Positions 19,380-30,653 of a stretch of 64,000 bases of DNA are shown one piece after another. Origin of the DNA: Mesorhizobium ciceri biovar biserrulae WSM1271 (GTDB lineage Bacteria > Pseudomonadota > Alphaproteobacteria > Rhizobiales > Rhizobiaceae); assembly GCF_000185905.1 (NCBI RefSeq), contig NC_014923.1:2627501-2691500 (forward strand). The letters run 5' to 3'. The number at the start of each line of letters is the position of its first letter. Positions within the stretch are counted from its first letter, which is position 1. Below the pieces are notes generated by a model that was given only the letters and a program-made list of their open reading frames with translations, was not told the origin of the DNA and did not search any database. The position numbers and the translations under genes are program-made.

Positions 19380-20705
19380 ATGCAGACCAATTTTTCGCTT
19401 GCCCAGCTTGCCGATCCGCATGTCGCGGAATCGGAAAAGATCCTGCGCAAATGCGTGCATTGCGGCTTCTGCACCGCGACGTGCCCGACCTATGTGACAC
19501 TCGGCAACGAGCTCGATTCACCGCGCGGGCGCATCTACCTGATCAAGGACATGCTGGAAAACGGCCGTCCGGCCGACAAGCAGATCGTCACCCATATCGA
19601 TCGCTGCCTGTCGTGCCTTGCCTGCATGACCACCTGCCCGTCGGGCGTCAACTACATGCATCTGGTCGACCATGCCCGCGCCCATATCCAGGAGACCTAC
19701 AAGCGGCCACTGCTCGACCGCCTGACCCGCGCCATGCTGGCCTTCGTGCTGCCCTATCCCCAGCGCTTTCGCGCCGCGCTCAAGCTGGCGAAGCTGGGCA
19801 AGCCGTTCATAGGCTTGTTCGACAAGGTTCCGGCGCTGAAGCCGCTCAGTGCGATGCTCAAGCTCGCACCGGCCTCGATCCCGGCAGCTTCGCCGATGGC
19901 CTCGCCAGGCATCCATGCCGGGCAGGGGACCAAAAGAGGCCGCGTCGCCATCCTCACCGGCTGCGCGCAATCGGTGCTCGATCCCGCCATCAATGAGGCG
20001 ACGATTTCGCTGCTGACACGGCTCGGCGTCGAGGTCTTGGTGCCGCCGGGCGAAGGCTGTTGTGGTGCGCTGGTCCATCATATGGGGCGCGAACAGGCCG
20101 CGCTTGCCTCGGCGAGGCAGAATGTCGACGCCTGGACACGCGCCCTCGACCAGGGCGGGCTCGATGCCATCGTCATCACCGCCTCGGGCTGCGGCACGAC
20201 GATCAAGGACTACGGTTTCATGCTGCGGCTCGACCCGGCCTATGCCGACAAGGCCGCACGCGTCTCGGCACTGGCCAAGGACGTTACCGAATATCTCTCG
20301 ACCCTCGACCTGCCCGAACCGGTTCGCAAGCCGGGCACTGTCGTTGCCTATCACTCGGCCTGCTCGATGCAGCACGGCCAGAAGATCACCCGCCAGCCGA
20401 AAGAACTGCTGGCCAAGGCCGGCTTCATCGTGCGCGAGCCGCGTGAAGGACATCTCTGCTGTGGCTCCGCCGGCACCTACAACATCCTGCAGCCCGAGAT
20501 CTCGGCCAAACTGCGCGACCGCAAGGTGAAAAACATCGAGGCGACGGGTGCCTCGATCGTCGCCACCGGCAACATCGGCTGCATCACGCAAATCGCTTCC
20601 GCCGCGATGATGCCGGTGGTGCACACGATAAAGCTGCTCGACTGGGCCTATGGTGGGCCGAAGCCGGAAGGTGTTCTGGAAGAGACCCTGATCGCGGCGG
20701 AATAG
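19380..20705 (+). CDS. glcF: Glycolate oxidase iron-sulfur subunit GlcF
   Basis: 441 residues. Two 4Fe-4S ferredoxin motifs are visible near the N-terminus (CVHCGFCTATCP at about 21 and CLSCLACMTTCP at about 73), followed by two CCG-type cysteine-rich domains (EGCCGALVHHMG and HLCCGSAGTYN) characteristic of GlcF/heterodisulfide reductase-like subunits. It passes electrons from the GlcD/GlcE flavins to the membrane quinone pool. It is the last gene of glcDEF; folD-like follows convergently after 18 bases. Confidence 0.93.
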   Translation: MQTNFSLAQLADPHVAESEKILRKCVHCGFCTATCPTYVTLGNELDSPRGRIYLIKDMLENGRPADKQIVTHIDRCLSCLACMTTCPSGVNYMHLVDHARAHIQETYKRPLLDRLTRAMLAFVLPYPQRFRAALKLAKLGKPFIGLFDKVPALKPLSAMLKLAPASIPAASPMASPGIHAGQGTKRGRVAILTGCAQSVLDPAINEATISLLTRLGVEVLVPPGEGCCGALVHHMGREQAALASARQNVDAWTRALDQGGLDAIVITASGCGTTIKDYGFMLRLDPAYADKAARVSALAKDVTEYLSTLDLPEPVRKPGTVVAYHSACSMQHGQKITRQPKELLAKAGFIVREPREGHLCCGSAGTYNILQPEISAKLRDRKVKNIEATGASIVATGNIGCITQIASAAMMPVVHTIKLLDWAYGGPKPEGVLEETLIAAE

Positions 20706-20723
20706 GACGACCTTGGCGGGCGC

Positions 20724-21644
20724 TTACTCCGCCGCAAGCCTGTCGGCCGTACCGTAGGTCGCCTCGTAGAGCGCGCGCTGGCGGCTGAGCGCGACCATGG
20801 TGTTGCGCAGCAGGATGGCGACCGTGATCGGGCCGACGCCGCCCGGCACCGGGGTGATCCAGGAGGCGACCTCGCGCACGCTTTCAGTGTCGACGTCGCC
20901 GACGATGCGGCTGGAGCCGTCGGGGGCGATTTCGGAATTGATGCCGATGTCGATGACGGCAGCGCCCGGCTTGACCATGTCGGCCTTGATCAGCCGCGGC
21001 TTGCCGACGGCGACGAACAGCGCATCGGCGCGCCTTGCATGGGCGGCGACCGATCGCGTCATGTGGTGGCAGACCGTCACCGTCGCGCCTTCGCTCATCA
21101 ACAGGAAGGCGATCGGCTTGCCGACGATTTCCGAATGGCCGACGATGACGACTTCCAGTCCCTTGAGGTCGAGGCCGGTTTCCTTCAGCAGCTCGACCGA
21201 GGCGGCCGCCGTGCAAGGCGCGAGATCGAGCTGGTTGTAGACGATGTTGCCGATCGAGGCCGGATGCATGCCTTCGACATCCTTCAGCGGATGCACCGCC
21301 GCTTGCAGCGTCTTGATGGGGATATGCGCTGGCACGGGCCGCTGGATGATGATGCCGGTAACGCGCGGATCGGCATTCAGGCCGTGGATCGCAGCTTCCA
21401 ACTCGCCTGCCGTGATGGTGGCAGGAAAGCGCCGTTCCTCGAAATCGATGCCGGCGAGCTCAGCCTTGGCGCGCTGGTTGCGCACATAGACGTCCACCGC
21501 ATCGGTGTCGCCGACGGTGATCGAGATCAGCTTGGGCGGAAAACCCTCGGCTTTGGCGATCGCTGCGTCCTCGCGAACGGCGGCGATGATGCGCTGGGCG
21601 ACCGGGCCGCCCTTGAGATAACGGCTGTCTTCGGACAGAGGCAT
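20724..21644 (-). CDS. FolD-like methylene-THF dehydrogenase/cyclohydrolase, catalytic Lys replaced by Gln
   Basis: 306 residues with the complete FolD architecture: N-terminal catalytic domain, NADP-binding domain (VVIVGHSEIVGKPIAFLL) and the late PVPGGVGPITVAILLRNT. Normal FolD has Y-V-x-x-K-x-K; here it is YVRNQRAK (Tyr53 to Lys60), with Gln57 (codon 21474-21476) at the position of E. coli Lys54. The other motifs are also off consensus: IQRPVP for VQLPLP, KDVEGMHP for KDVDGFHP, PCTAAAS for PCTPxG. It is therefore probably a paralogue, perhaps with dehydrogenase but little cyclohydrolase activity. The start at 21644 (MPLSEDSR) is preferred to the longer frame. Confidence 0.8.
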   Translation of the reverse strand: MPLSEDSRYLKGGPVAQRIIAAVREDAAIAKAEGFPPKLISITVGDTDAVDVYVRNQRAKAELAGIDFEERRFPATITAGELEAAIHGLNADPRVTGIIIQRPVPAHIPIKTLQAAVHPLKDVEGMHPASIGNIVYNQLDLAPCTAAASVELLKETGLDLKGLEVVIVGHSEIVGKPIAFLLMSEGATVTVCHHMTRSVAAHARRADALFVAVGKPRLIKADMVKPGAAVIDIGINSEIAPDGSSRIVGDVDTESVREVASWITPVPGGVGPITVAILLRNTMVALSRQRALYEATYGTADRLAAE

Positions 21645-21770
21645 GGGTGAACTCTTTTGTGGAACTTGCCACCGAGATAGCAAAAGAATGCGGCAAAGGG
21701 CAGCATGAAAGCGAACCGCTATGCCCGTTGCGCGACGCGTGGGTGGCCTTTTGCCCTCGATTTCTGCTCA

Positions 21771-21807
21771 AAACGGAAAGGGCAGCGCGGTTTCCCGTGC
21801 TGCCCTT
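21771..21807 (-). terminator. Probable terminator after the L,D-transpeptidase gene
   Basis: Perfect 9-bp arms AAGGGCAGC (21778) and GCTGCCCTT (21799) with a GC-rich partly paired loop. Read on the minus strand, downstream of the transpeptidase gene, the stem is followed by TTCCGTTTT. Confidence 0.5.
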
Positions 21808-21904
21808 CCTGACCGGCCGCATCCCCATACGGCCCGTCCCCCGTATCCCTAAACTGGCCTCGAAACGCGGACTGCTTTGCCGGCCAGGTGATTCGCAAGG
21901 ACTA

Positions 21905-22642
21905 TTATATCACCTCGACCGTGGTTCCGACATTGACCCGCTCATAGAGATCGACGACGTCCTCGTTGCGCATGCGGATGCAGCCCGACGACACCGCGCC
22001 GCCGATCGTCCACGGCTGGTTGGTGCCATGGATGCGGTATTCGGTGGTGCCGAGGTAGAGCGCACGGGCACCAAGCGGGTTCTCCATGCCGCCGGCAAGA
22101 TAGGTCGGCAAATAGCGGCCCTTGGCGGCTTCGCGCTTGATCATCTGCGCCGGCGGGCGCCAGTCCGGCCACTCGCGCTTGTTGGTGATCTTGTGCGTAC
22201 CCGACCATTCGAAGCCCGGCTTGCCGGTGCCGACGCCATAGCGCCTTGCCTTGCCGTTCTTCTCGACCAGGAAGAGGAAATTCTGCGTGGTGTCGATGAC
22301 GATCGTGCCCGGCTTCTGGCCTCCGTCATAGTCGACTTCCTGCGGCAGGTAGATCGGGTTGATCTGGGGACGCGCGACCATGCGCTTGGCCGGCGGCTGC
22401 ACCGCCGCCGTCTGCACCCGGTCGGGCTGCGCCGGGCGCAGGCGTCGCTGCTGCTGCACCACCTGCCGGTTCTGGCGCACGATGCCGGGCGCATGGCCAA
22501 GCTGCAGCACCCAGGGTGCGGAAAGGTCGGGGCTCACCATCACCGGCGGCCTGTCGGCATAGCGGTCGCCGGCGATTGAGGGTGTGACGCCGGCGGCAAA
22601 CACAGCCACGGCGCCGAGCACGGGAAACAACACTGTCTTCAT
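21905..22642 (-). CDS. L,D-transpeptidase (YkuD/ErfK family), exported
   Basis: 245 residues with an N-terminal signal peptide (hydrophobic VLFPVLGAVAVFAAGVTPSIA). A Gln/Arg-rich linker (about 55-85) follows and then the YkuD catalytic domain. The active-site motif is complete: HGTNQP...SSGCIRMRNEDV, with the catalytic Cys in SGCIR. It acts in the periplasm to crosslink peptidoglycan (3-3 links) or anchor proteins to it; rhizobia carry many paralogues. A hairpin downstream (21778-21807) may end its transcript. Confidence 0.88.
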   Translation of the reverse strand: MKTVLFPVLGAVAVFAAGVTPSIAGDRYADRPPVMVSPDLSAPWVLQLGHAPGIVRQNRQVVQQQRRLRPAQPDRVQTAAVQPPAKRMVARPQINPIYLPQEVDYDGGQKPGTIVIDTTQNFLFLVEKNGKARRYGVGTGKPGFEWSGTHKITNKREWPDWRPPAQMIKREAAKGRYLPTYLAGGMENPLGARALYLGTTEYRIHGTNQPWTIGGAVSSGCIRMRNEDVVDLYERVNVGTTVEVI

Positions 22643-22854
22643 CGTAACGCACCTTGATCGTCTGATACAACGGGTGGAAACGTCCTCCCGGTTCGGCGAT
22701 CATTGGCGCGCAAGCAGCAACCGAAACATGAATCGGAATGCGTAAAATGCGGCTTTGTCAGTAAACCTTTTGGTGTGGTTACCGCCGGGTTCAGGAATCT
22801 GGTAAAGCCGCAGTAAATGCCGCGCAAAGCGCGTTAACGAACGGATTTTGGCCT

Positions 22855-23493
22855 ATGGACAAGGAACACACCGGCCTGCTCGCCGGCCCCGACGGTGTCG
22901 CGCGCTGCTTCTGGCACGGCAATCTGCCCGACTATCTGCACTATCACGATCATGAATGGGGCCGGCCTGTGGCCGACGACCGCAGGCTGTTCGAAAAGAT
23001 CTGCCTGGAAGGCTTTCAGTCGGGCCTGTCGTGGCTGACCATACTGCGCAAGCGGGAGAATTTTCGCGAAGCCTTCGCCAATTTCGAATTCGACAAGGTA
23101 GCAAGCTTCACCGACAAGGATGTCGAGCGCCTGCTCGGCAATGCCGGCATCATCCGCCATCGCGGCAAGATCGTCTCGACCATCAACAACGCCAGGCGCG
23201 CCCGCGAAATGGTGGACGAATTCGGCTCACTGGCCGCCTGGTTCTGGAAGTTCGAACCCGGCAAGGACGAGCGGCCGCAAATCGTCGACCTCGCCCATCT
23301 GCGCGCGAACCCGACAACGGCCGTCTCGGTGCGGATCTCGAAGGAGCTGAAGAAGCGCGGCTGGAGCTTTGTCGGCCCGACCACGGTCTACGCTTTCATG
23401 CAGGCCATGGGCCTGGTCAACGACCACCTCGAGGGCTGCGCCTGCCGCCAAGAGGTCGAGAAGCAGCGGAAGGCTTTCAGGCGGCCGAAATAG
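22855..23493 (+). CDS. tag: DNA-3-methyladenine glycosylase I
   Basis: 212-residue base-excision repair enzyme that removes 3-methyladenine from DNA. Features of the Tag family are the N-terminal RCFWHG (zinc Cys), DYLHYHDHEWGRP (zinc His), FQSGLSWLTILRKRENF, the helix-hairpin-helix-type region before RHRGKI and the C-terminal VNDHLEGCACR with zinc His and Cys. The start is the ATG at 22855, in a 212-base gap divergent from the transpeptidase gene. Confidence 0.93.
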   Translation: MDKEHTGLLAGPDGVARCFWHGNLPDYLHYHDHEWGRPVADDRRLFEKICLEGFQSGLSWLTILRKRENFREAFANFEFDKVASFTDKDVERLLGNAGIIRHRGKIVSTINNARRAREMVDEFGSLAAWFWKFEPGKDERPQIVDLAHLRANPTTAVSVRISKELKKRGWSFVGPTTVYAFMQAMGLVNDHLEGCACRQEVEKQRKAFRRPK

Positions 23494-23495
23494 GC

Positions 23496-23747
23496 TCAGG
23501 TGCCGTTGGCGCTGGCCAGCACCAGGCCGGCGACGATCGCCACCACCGTGGCCAGGGTCGGATAGATCACCAGCAGGCCGGTCATCAACGCGTCGCGCAT
23601 GGATGGTCCCTTGCCGGTGTCGGCGGGTACTTCGAACGGTCCGGCAGCCTGGCTGACCATTTTCGGGACGTTGATGTCGGCCGGGCGCAAGCGTGCGGAC
23701 AATCCGGCATCGCTGTCGATGGCATGGATTCTTGCTGTGCTGGTCAT
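23496..23747 (-). CDS. Small membrane protein, unknown
   Basis: 83 residues with a polar N-terminal half and one C-terminal membrane span (ALMTGLLVIYPTLATVVAIVAG plus LVLAS). Its stop lies 2 bases from the tag stop on the opposite strand. Coding quality is plausible (third-position GC) but I know no family. It could be a tail-anchored inner-membrane protein. Confidence 0.5.
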   Translation of the reverse strand: MTSTARIHAIDSDAGLSARLRPADINVPKMVSQAAGPFEVPADTGKGPSMRDALMTGLLVIYPTLATVVAIVAGLVLASANGT

Positions 23748-23995
23748 GGCCGCGAACCCCTCATTTCCCGCGCTTTATCGGCGGCGATTGTGTCGGCACG
23801 ATGCCGCACGCATGGCGGGATTGTTTCATTTGCGGTCCGGATTGGTTTCAAGGAGGTGCGGCGTCGCCTTCTCTCATCGGCAGCGCCAGAGGTCTGACCC
23901 TTGCCGCATCCGACCTCTTCGGTTAGGACACCCGCGTTGCGAAAATCGCAACATTGCCGACCTGCAAGCATCATAAAACGCCGAGCAAACACCCC

Positions 23996-25498
23996 ATGGC
24001 CGATAAATCGGAAAAGACGAAAGCGCGACTGCCGCGCGGCTTTGCCGACCGCAGCGCCGAGGACATCCGCGCCGTCGAGAAGATGATGGCGACGATCCGC
24101 TCGGTCTATGAGCTTTACGGCTTCGAACCGGCAGACCAGCCGCTGATCGAATACACCGATGCGCTCGGAAAATTCCTCCCCGACCAGGACCGGCCGAACG
24201 AAGGCGTGTTCTCCTTCCAGGATGACGACGACCAGTGGCTGTCGCTGCGCTACGACCTGACCGCGCCGACGGCGCGTTATGTCGCCGAGAATTACGAGCG
24301 GCTGCCAAAACCTTACCGCAGCTATCGCTCAGGCTGGGTGTTCCGCAACGAGAAGCCCGGCCCCGGCCGCTTCCGCCAGTTCATGCAGTTCGATGCCGAC
24401 ACGATCGGCACGCCGGGTGTGGCCGCCGACGCCGAAATGGCCATGATGATGGCCGACGTCATGGAAGCGCTGGGCATCAAGCGCGGCGACTACGTCATCC
24501 GCGTCAACAACCGCAAGGTGCTGGATGGCGTGCTGGAGGCGATCGGCCTTGGCGGCGAGGAGAATGCCGGCCGCCGGCTGACGGTGTTGCGTGCGATCGA
24601 CAAGCTCGACAAGCTCGGGCCGGAAGGCGTGAAGCTTTTGCTTGGCCCGGGCCGCTGGGACGGCGGCAAGGAGGGCGAAGGCGACTTCGCCAAGGGCGCC
24701 GGGTTGAACAACGGGCAAGCCGAGGCGGTTCTTCTCGCGACTGCGAGGACTATACAGGCCGGCCAGGATTCCATGGTCAGTTCGAACGCGATCTACCAGG
24801 AAGGCGTCGGCGAACTCGCCACGATTGAAACGCTGGTCAGGGCGGCCGGATATGGCGAGGACCGTATTGCCATGGACCGCTCGGTCGTGCGCGGCCTCGA
24901 ATACTACACCGGCCCTGTCTTCGAAGCCGAGCTTCTGGCCGAAATCCCCAACGAAGACGGCCAGATCGTGCGCTTCGGTTCGGTCGGTGGCGGCGGGCGC
25001 TATGATGGCCTCGTCTCGCGCTTCCGTGGCGAGCCGGTGCCGGCAACCGGTTTTTCCATCGGCGTTTCCAGGCTGATGACCGCGCTGAAGAACCTCGGCA
25101 AGCTCGATGCCTCGGACGTGATTGCGCCGGTCGTCGTGCTGGTGATGGACAAGGACACCGACAGCCTCGGCCGCTACCAGAAGATGGTGGCGGAGCTGCG
25201 CGCCGCCGGCATCCGTTCCGAAATGTATCTCGGCGGCGCCGGCATGAAGGCGCAGCTCAAATATGCCGACCGCCGCGGCTGTCCGGTCGCCATCATCCAG
25301 GGCGGCGACGAGCGCGCCAAGGGCGAGCTGCAGATCAAGGATTTGATCGAAGGCGCGCGCATGTCTGCCGAAATCTCAGACAACGCCGAATGGCGCGCGG
25401 CGCGCCCGGCGCAGGTGACTGTGGCGGAGGGCGAGCTGGTCGCCGAGGTAAGGAAGATATTGGCGGCGCAGGCTGAGGAGAGGGCGCGTGGCAAGTAG
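23996..25498 (+). CDS. hisS: Histidyl-tRNA synthetase, long alphaproteobacterial type
   Basis: 500-residue class II aminoacyl-tRNA synthetase. Motif 2 region [25 protein letters not shown], split here at the usual FR-x-E, the histidine-specific [13 protein letters not shown] and [13 protein letters not shown], and motif 3 GFSIGVSRL are all present, followed by the anticodon-binding domain. At 500 residues it is longer than the E. coli enzyme (424), as in the Rhizobiales group known for unusual tRNA-His recognition. The start at 23996 (MADKSEK) is chosen over an in-frame start 14 codons upstream. A small hairpin GTTGCGA-AAA-TCGCAAC lies just upstream (23936-23952). Confidence 0.92.
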   Translation: MADKSEKTKARLPRGFADRSAEDIRAVEKMMATIRSVYELYGFEPADQPLIEYTDALGKFLPDQDRPNEGVFSFQDDDDQWLSLRYDLTAPTARYVAENYERLPKPYRSYRSGWVFRNEKPGPGRFRQFMQFDADTIGTPGVAADAEMAMMMADVMEALGIKRGDYVIRVNNRKVLDGVLEAIGLGGEENAGRRLTVLRAIDKLDKLGPEGVKLLLGPGRWDGGKEGEGDFAKGAGLNNGQAEAVLLATARTIQAGQDSMVSSNAIYQEGVGELATIETLVRAAGYGEDRIAMDRSVVRGLEYYTGPVFEAELLAEIPNEDGQIVRFGSVGGGGRYDGLVSRFRGEPVPATGFSIGVSRLMTALKNLGKLDASDVIAPVVVLVMDKDTDSLGRYQKMVAELRAAGIRSEMYLGGAGMKAQLKYADRRGCPVAIIQGGDERAKGELQIKDLIEGARMSAEISDNAEWRAARPAQVTVAEGELVAEVRKILAAQAEERARGK

Positions 25499-25558
25499 AG
25501 GCCGCGTTGGCGCCTCTGGTTTGGGACCAGAGGGTCGTGCAGCACTGAGGTCAGCAAG

Positions 25559-26680
25559 TTGACCTCCCGCACCCCCGCCATCTCCACCGACATCACCAAC
25601 CTTTTCGCCACGCGCAACACGCATGCGGTCGAGGTCGCCATACTACAACCCGCCGACCCGTTCCTCGACATGGCCGGCGAGGATCTGCGCCGCCGGATTT
25701 TCCTGACCGAAAGCGAGACCGGCCAGACATTGTGCCTGCGGCCGGAATTCACCATCCCGGTCTGTCTCGACCACATCAGCTCGCAGGCCGGCACGCCGCG
25801 CCGTTATTCCTATCTGGGCGAGGTGTTTCGCCAGCGCCGCGAAGGCGGCAACGAGTTCTTCCAGGCCGGCATCGAGGATCTCGGCGACCGCGATACCGCG
25901 CAAGCGGATGCCCGCTCGGTGGCCGACGCGCATGCGCTGCTGTCGCTGGTGCTGCCTGGCCAGGCATTGGCGATCACGCTTGGCGACCAGACCATTTTCG
26001 AGGCGGTGCTGGCCGCCCTTGGCCTGCCGCGCGGCTGGCGCATGCGTCTTGCCCGCGCGTTCGGCTCGGCGCCGATGCTTGAGGCGGCACTCGCCGATCT
26101 CGCCAACCCGCCGCGCAACAGCCAGCTCTCAGGTCCGGTCGCCGCTCTGGTCCTCGACGGTGATCTGGACGGTCTTTCCGCCCATATCGCCAGCGGCATG
26201 GAAGAGGCCGGCCTGTCGGCGTCCGCCGGACGCTCGCCATCCGACATTGCCCGGCGGCTGATCGAGAAAGCCGAATTGCGCAGCGTTCGGCTGTCGAGCG
26301 AGGCGTTTTCCGCGCTGAAGGATTTTCTGGCGATCGACGTTCCGCTAGATCGCGCGGCCGAGGCGCTGGAGACCTTCGCCACCGGCGCCGGTCTGTCGCT
26401 CGATGTCGCGCTGGAAAAGTTCGCTGCCCGCGCCAAGGCGATCGAAGCGCATGGCTTGCCGGCCGATAAAATCCGCTACGACGCCGCCTTCGGCCGCCCG
26501 CTCGACTACTACACCGGCCTGGTTTTCGAAATCGCGGCCGACAATGGCGACCGGCCGCTGGTCGGCGGCGGCCGCTATGACCGGCTGCTGACCTTGCTTG
26601 GCGCCAAGACGCCTATCCCCGGCGTCGGCTTTTCGGTCTGGCTCGACCGCATCGAGGCGTTGCGGGAGACGGCGCCATGA
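25559..26680 (+). CDS. hisZ: ATP phosphoribosyltransferase regulatory subunit HisZ
   Basis: 373 residues related to the catalytic core of HisRS but without aminoacylation activity. Visible are [39 protein letters not shown] split across motif 2, and [15 protein letters not shown] with GGGRYDRLL. HisZ pairs with the short HisG to form the hetero-octameric first enzyme of histidine synthesis and carries feedback inhibition. It uses a TTG start (25559) 60 bases after hisS. Its stop overlaps the hisG start by 4 bases (ATGA), indicating translational coupling. Confidence 0.92.
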   Translation: MTSRTPAISTDITNLFATRNTHAVEVAILQPADPFLDMAGEDLRRRIFLTESETGQTLCLRPEFTIPVCLDHISSQAGTPRRYSYLGEVFRQRREGGNEFFQAGIEDLGDRDTAQADARSVADAHALLSLVLPGQALAITLGDQTIFEAVLAALGLPRGWRMRLARAFGSAPMLEAALADLANPPRNSQLSGPVAALVLDGDLDGLSAHIASGMEEAGLSASAGRSPSDIARRLIEKAELRSVRLSSEAFSALKDFLAIDVPLDRAAEALETFATGAGLSLDVALEKFAARAKAIEAHGLPADKIRYDAAFGRPLDYYTGLVFEIAADNGDRPLVGGGRYDRLLTLLGAKTPIPGVGFSVWLDRIEALRETAP

Positions 26681-27375
26681 TCACGCTGGCGATCCCATCC
26701 AAAGGCCGCCTGAAAGAGCAGGCGCTGGACGTGCTGGCCAAAGCCGGGTTAGCCGTCAGCCTGCCCGGCGACGAGCGCAAATACCACGCCCGCGTCGAGG
26801 GCCTGGACGATGTCGAAGTGGTGTTCCTGTCGGCTTCCGAGATATCAGGCGAGATCGGCCAGGGCGCAGTCGATCTCGGCATCACCGGCGAGGACCTGGT
26901 GCGTGAAAACCTCTCCGACTGGGAGAGCCGCGCCGAAATCGTCGCCCGTCTCGGCTTCGGCAATGCCGATGTGGTGGTTGCCGTGCCGGACATCTGGCTC
27001 GACGTCGACAGCATGGCCGACCTCGACGACGTCGCTGCCGATTTCCGCCAGCGCCATGGCCGGCGGTTGCGCATCGCCACCAAATACTGGCGGCTGACCC
27101 AGCAATTCTTCTCGCAGAAGCATGGCATCCAGGTCTACCGCATCGTCGAGAGCCTGGGGGCCACCGAAGGTGCGCCGGCGGCGGGTCTGGCCGATGTCAT
27201 CGTCGACATCACAACCACCGGCTCGACGCTGCGCGCCAATCATCTCAAGGTGCTGGGCGATGGCCTCGTCCTGCGCTCGCAGGCTTGTCTCGTGGCGTCC
27301 AGGAAGACACGGGCGGCGGCCGATGAAGCGGTCCTGCGCGACATCGCGGCGAAGATGGCGGCTGCGGTCGGATAG
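26677..27375 (+). CDS. hisG: ATP phosphoribosyltransferase catalytic subunit, short form
   Basis: 232-residue short-form HisG that joins ATP and PRPP at the start of histidine synthesis. The [20 protein letters not shown]-terminus, DLGITGEDL and the PRPP-binding [17 protein letters not shown] region (here [17 protein letters not shown]) are visible. It lacks the C-terminal regulatory domain of long HisG, matching the presence of HisZ next to it. Overlaps hisZ by 4 bases. Confidence 0.93.
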   Translation: MITLAIPSKGRLKEQALDVLAKAGLAVSLPGDERKYHARVEGLDDVEVVFLSASEISGEIGQGAVDLGITGEDLVRENLSDWESRAEIVARLGFGNADVVVAVPDIWLDVDSMADLDDVAADFRQRHGRRLRIATKYWRLTQQFFSQKHGIQVYRIVESLGATEGAPAAGLADVIVDITTTGSTLRANHLKVLGDGLVLRSQACLVASRKTRAAADEAVLRDIAAKMAAAVG

Positions 27376-27707
27376 CGGCGGGCCTTCGCCCGCTGCCCCT
27401 CAGGGCTCCGAACCCTGCTTGAAAACCCTGACGGCGGCCGTCCCGCGGTGTCGGTAGCCTTGCGCCGGGGTTTTCCTGTATAGGAATTATTTCCTTGACT
27501 GGTGAGGGCAGCTACGCTACATTTTTGCCCATGGTGCTGATTTGCGCCAGTGACCGCCGCCCAGGCGGGTTTTTGCGTTTGATGTTCATCAACCAACGGA
27601 GGCCCCGAAGCGTCGTGGGACGGATCGTTGCCCTGCCACGACTATCGGCGGGATTTTCACCACCCCCTCAGGCTGATAGGCTCGGCCAATCCCGGGAGGA
27701 GAGAGCG
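27376..27707. other. Intergenic stretch with a GC-rich hairpin
   Basis: 332 bases between hisG and the acyl-CoA synthetase. A hairpin around 27378-27394 (GCGGGC/GCCCGC with a short loop) follows hisG but has no T run. No gene is supported. Confidence 0.4.
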
Positions 27708-29480
<1,773 letters not shown>

Positions 29481-29549
29481 ACGGGTGAACGCTTCGATCT
29501 GTCGGTGCGCGAATGCAGCCACGGTTCGCAGCAGCGCGCAGGGGCTTGC

Positions 29550-30653
29550 ATGAGCGGTTTCGGACGTTCGGTGACTTCATATGCGATGCCGCTGGCCGCC
29601 TTGGTGATGGCTGTCGCCGTCAGGGCAGGCGGGCTGTCGGCGGACGAAGGTTCGCTGGGCGTCAGGATACTCGTCGGAGCGCTTTCGAGTGCGATCATGT
29701 TCACCACCATTTTCGTGGTGCTCGACCACGCCGAGGCGGTGGCTCGGCGTGTAGGAGAGCCCTACGGCACATTGGTGCTGACTTTTGCCGTGACGGCAAT
29801 CGAGGTGTCGATCATCGTTTCCATGATGCTGCATGGTGAGAACAACCCTACGCTTGCACGTGAGTCCGTCTTTTCAACGGTGATGATTGCATCTACCGGC
29901 GTCGTCGGCACGTGTCTTGCGCTTGGCGGCTGGCGCCATCGCAAGCAGGCAATTGTTCGACAAGGGACCAGCGCATATTTGGCGGTTCTGATCGCGCTGA
30001 CCATCATGACGCTTATTCTGCCGACCTACACACAAGCTACGGGGCCGGGTACATTTTCGGCAGCTCAACTTGGCTTTGTGAGCGTGCTTTCGGTGCTGCT
30101 TTATGCAAGCTTCGTGTTCGCGCAGACCGTCCGCCACCGGGAAGACTTTGTCGAAGGGCAGGCCCACGGCGTTTCGCTGCGGACTGCTCCGCACGAAAGC
30201 GTCTTTGCCAGCGCTCTGTTGCTGATGGCCGGCCTGATCGGCATTGTCATGCTCGCCGAGCAGGTCGCGGCAAGCGTCGAAGATACGCTCGTTGCCTACC
30301 AGGTGACCCAGGCTGACAGCATTGTGGGGGCAATGATCGCCGGGCTGGTGTTGATGCCGGAGGCCATTTCGGCGGTTCGCGCTTCACTCAACAATGAGCT
30401 GCAACGCGGTTTGAATGTCGCGATGGGTTCCGCTTGCGCCACAATCGGTTTGACAATACCGGCGGTCGCAGCCGCCAGCCTGCTGACGGGCAGAGGGTTA
30501 ACCCTGGGACTTCCAGCGACTGACACAGTGCTTTTGATTTTAGCGCTCTTCATATGCAATGTGAGCTTTAGTACTGAAAGAACAACATTCTTGACGGGCG
30601 CGGTCCATATCGTGGTATTTCTTACATACATATTTCTTATATTTGTACCATGA
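29550..30653 (+). CDS. Ca2+/H+ antiporter-like ion transporter (y4hA family)
   Basis: 367-residue inner-membrane protein with about 11 hydrophobic segments. Two related halves carry the CaCA alpha-repeat glutamates: VTAIEVSIIVSMML in the first and MPEAISAVRASLNNELQRGLN in the second. The length and pattern match rhizobial y4hA/ChaA proteins, which exchange calcium or monovalent cations for protons. Start chosen at 29550, the beginning of the family similarity. The end is AT-rich and abuts a decayed gene. Confidence 0.8.
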   Translation: MSGFGRSVTSYAMPLAALVMAVAVRAGGLSADEGSLGVRILVGALSSAIMFTTIFVVLDHAEAVARRVGEPYGTLVLTFAVTAIEVSIIVSMMLHGENNPTLARESVFSTVMIASTGVVGTCLALGGWRHRKQAIVRQGTSAYLAVLIALTIMTLILPTYTQATGPGTFSAAQLGFVSVLSVLLYASFVFAQTVRHREDFVEGQAHGVSLRTAPHESVFASALLLMAGLIGIVMLAEQVAASVEDTLVAYQVTQADSIVGAMIAGLVLMPEAISAVRASLNNELQRGLNVAMGSACATIGLTIPAVAAASLLTGRGLTLGLPATDTVLLILALFICNVSFSTERTTFLTGAVHIVVFLTYIFLIFVP

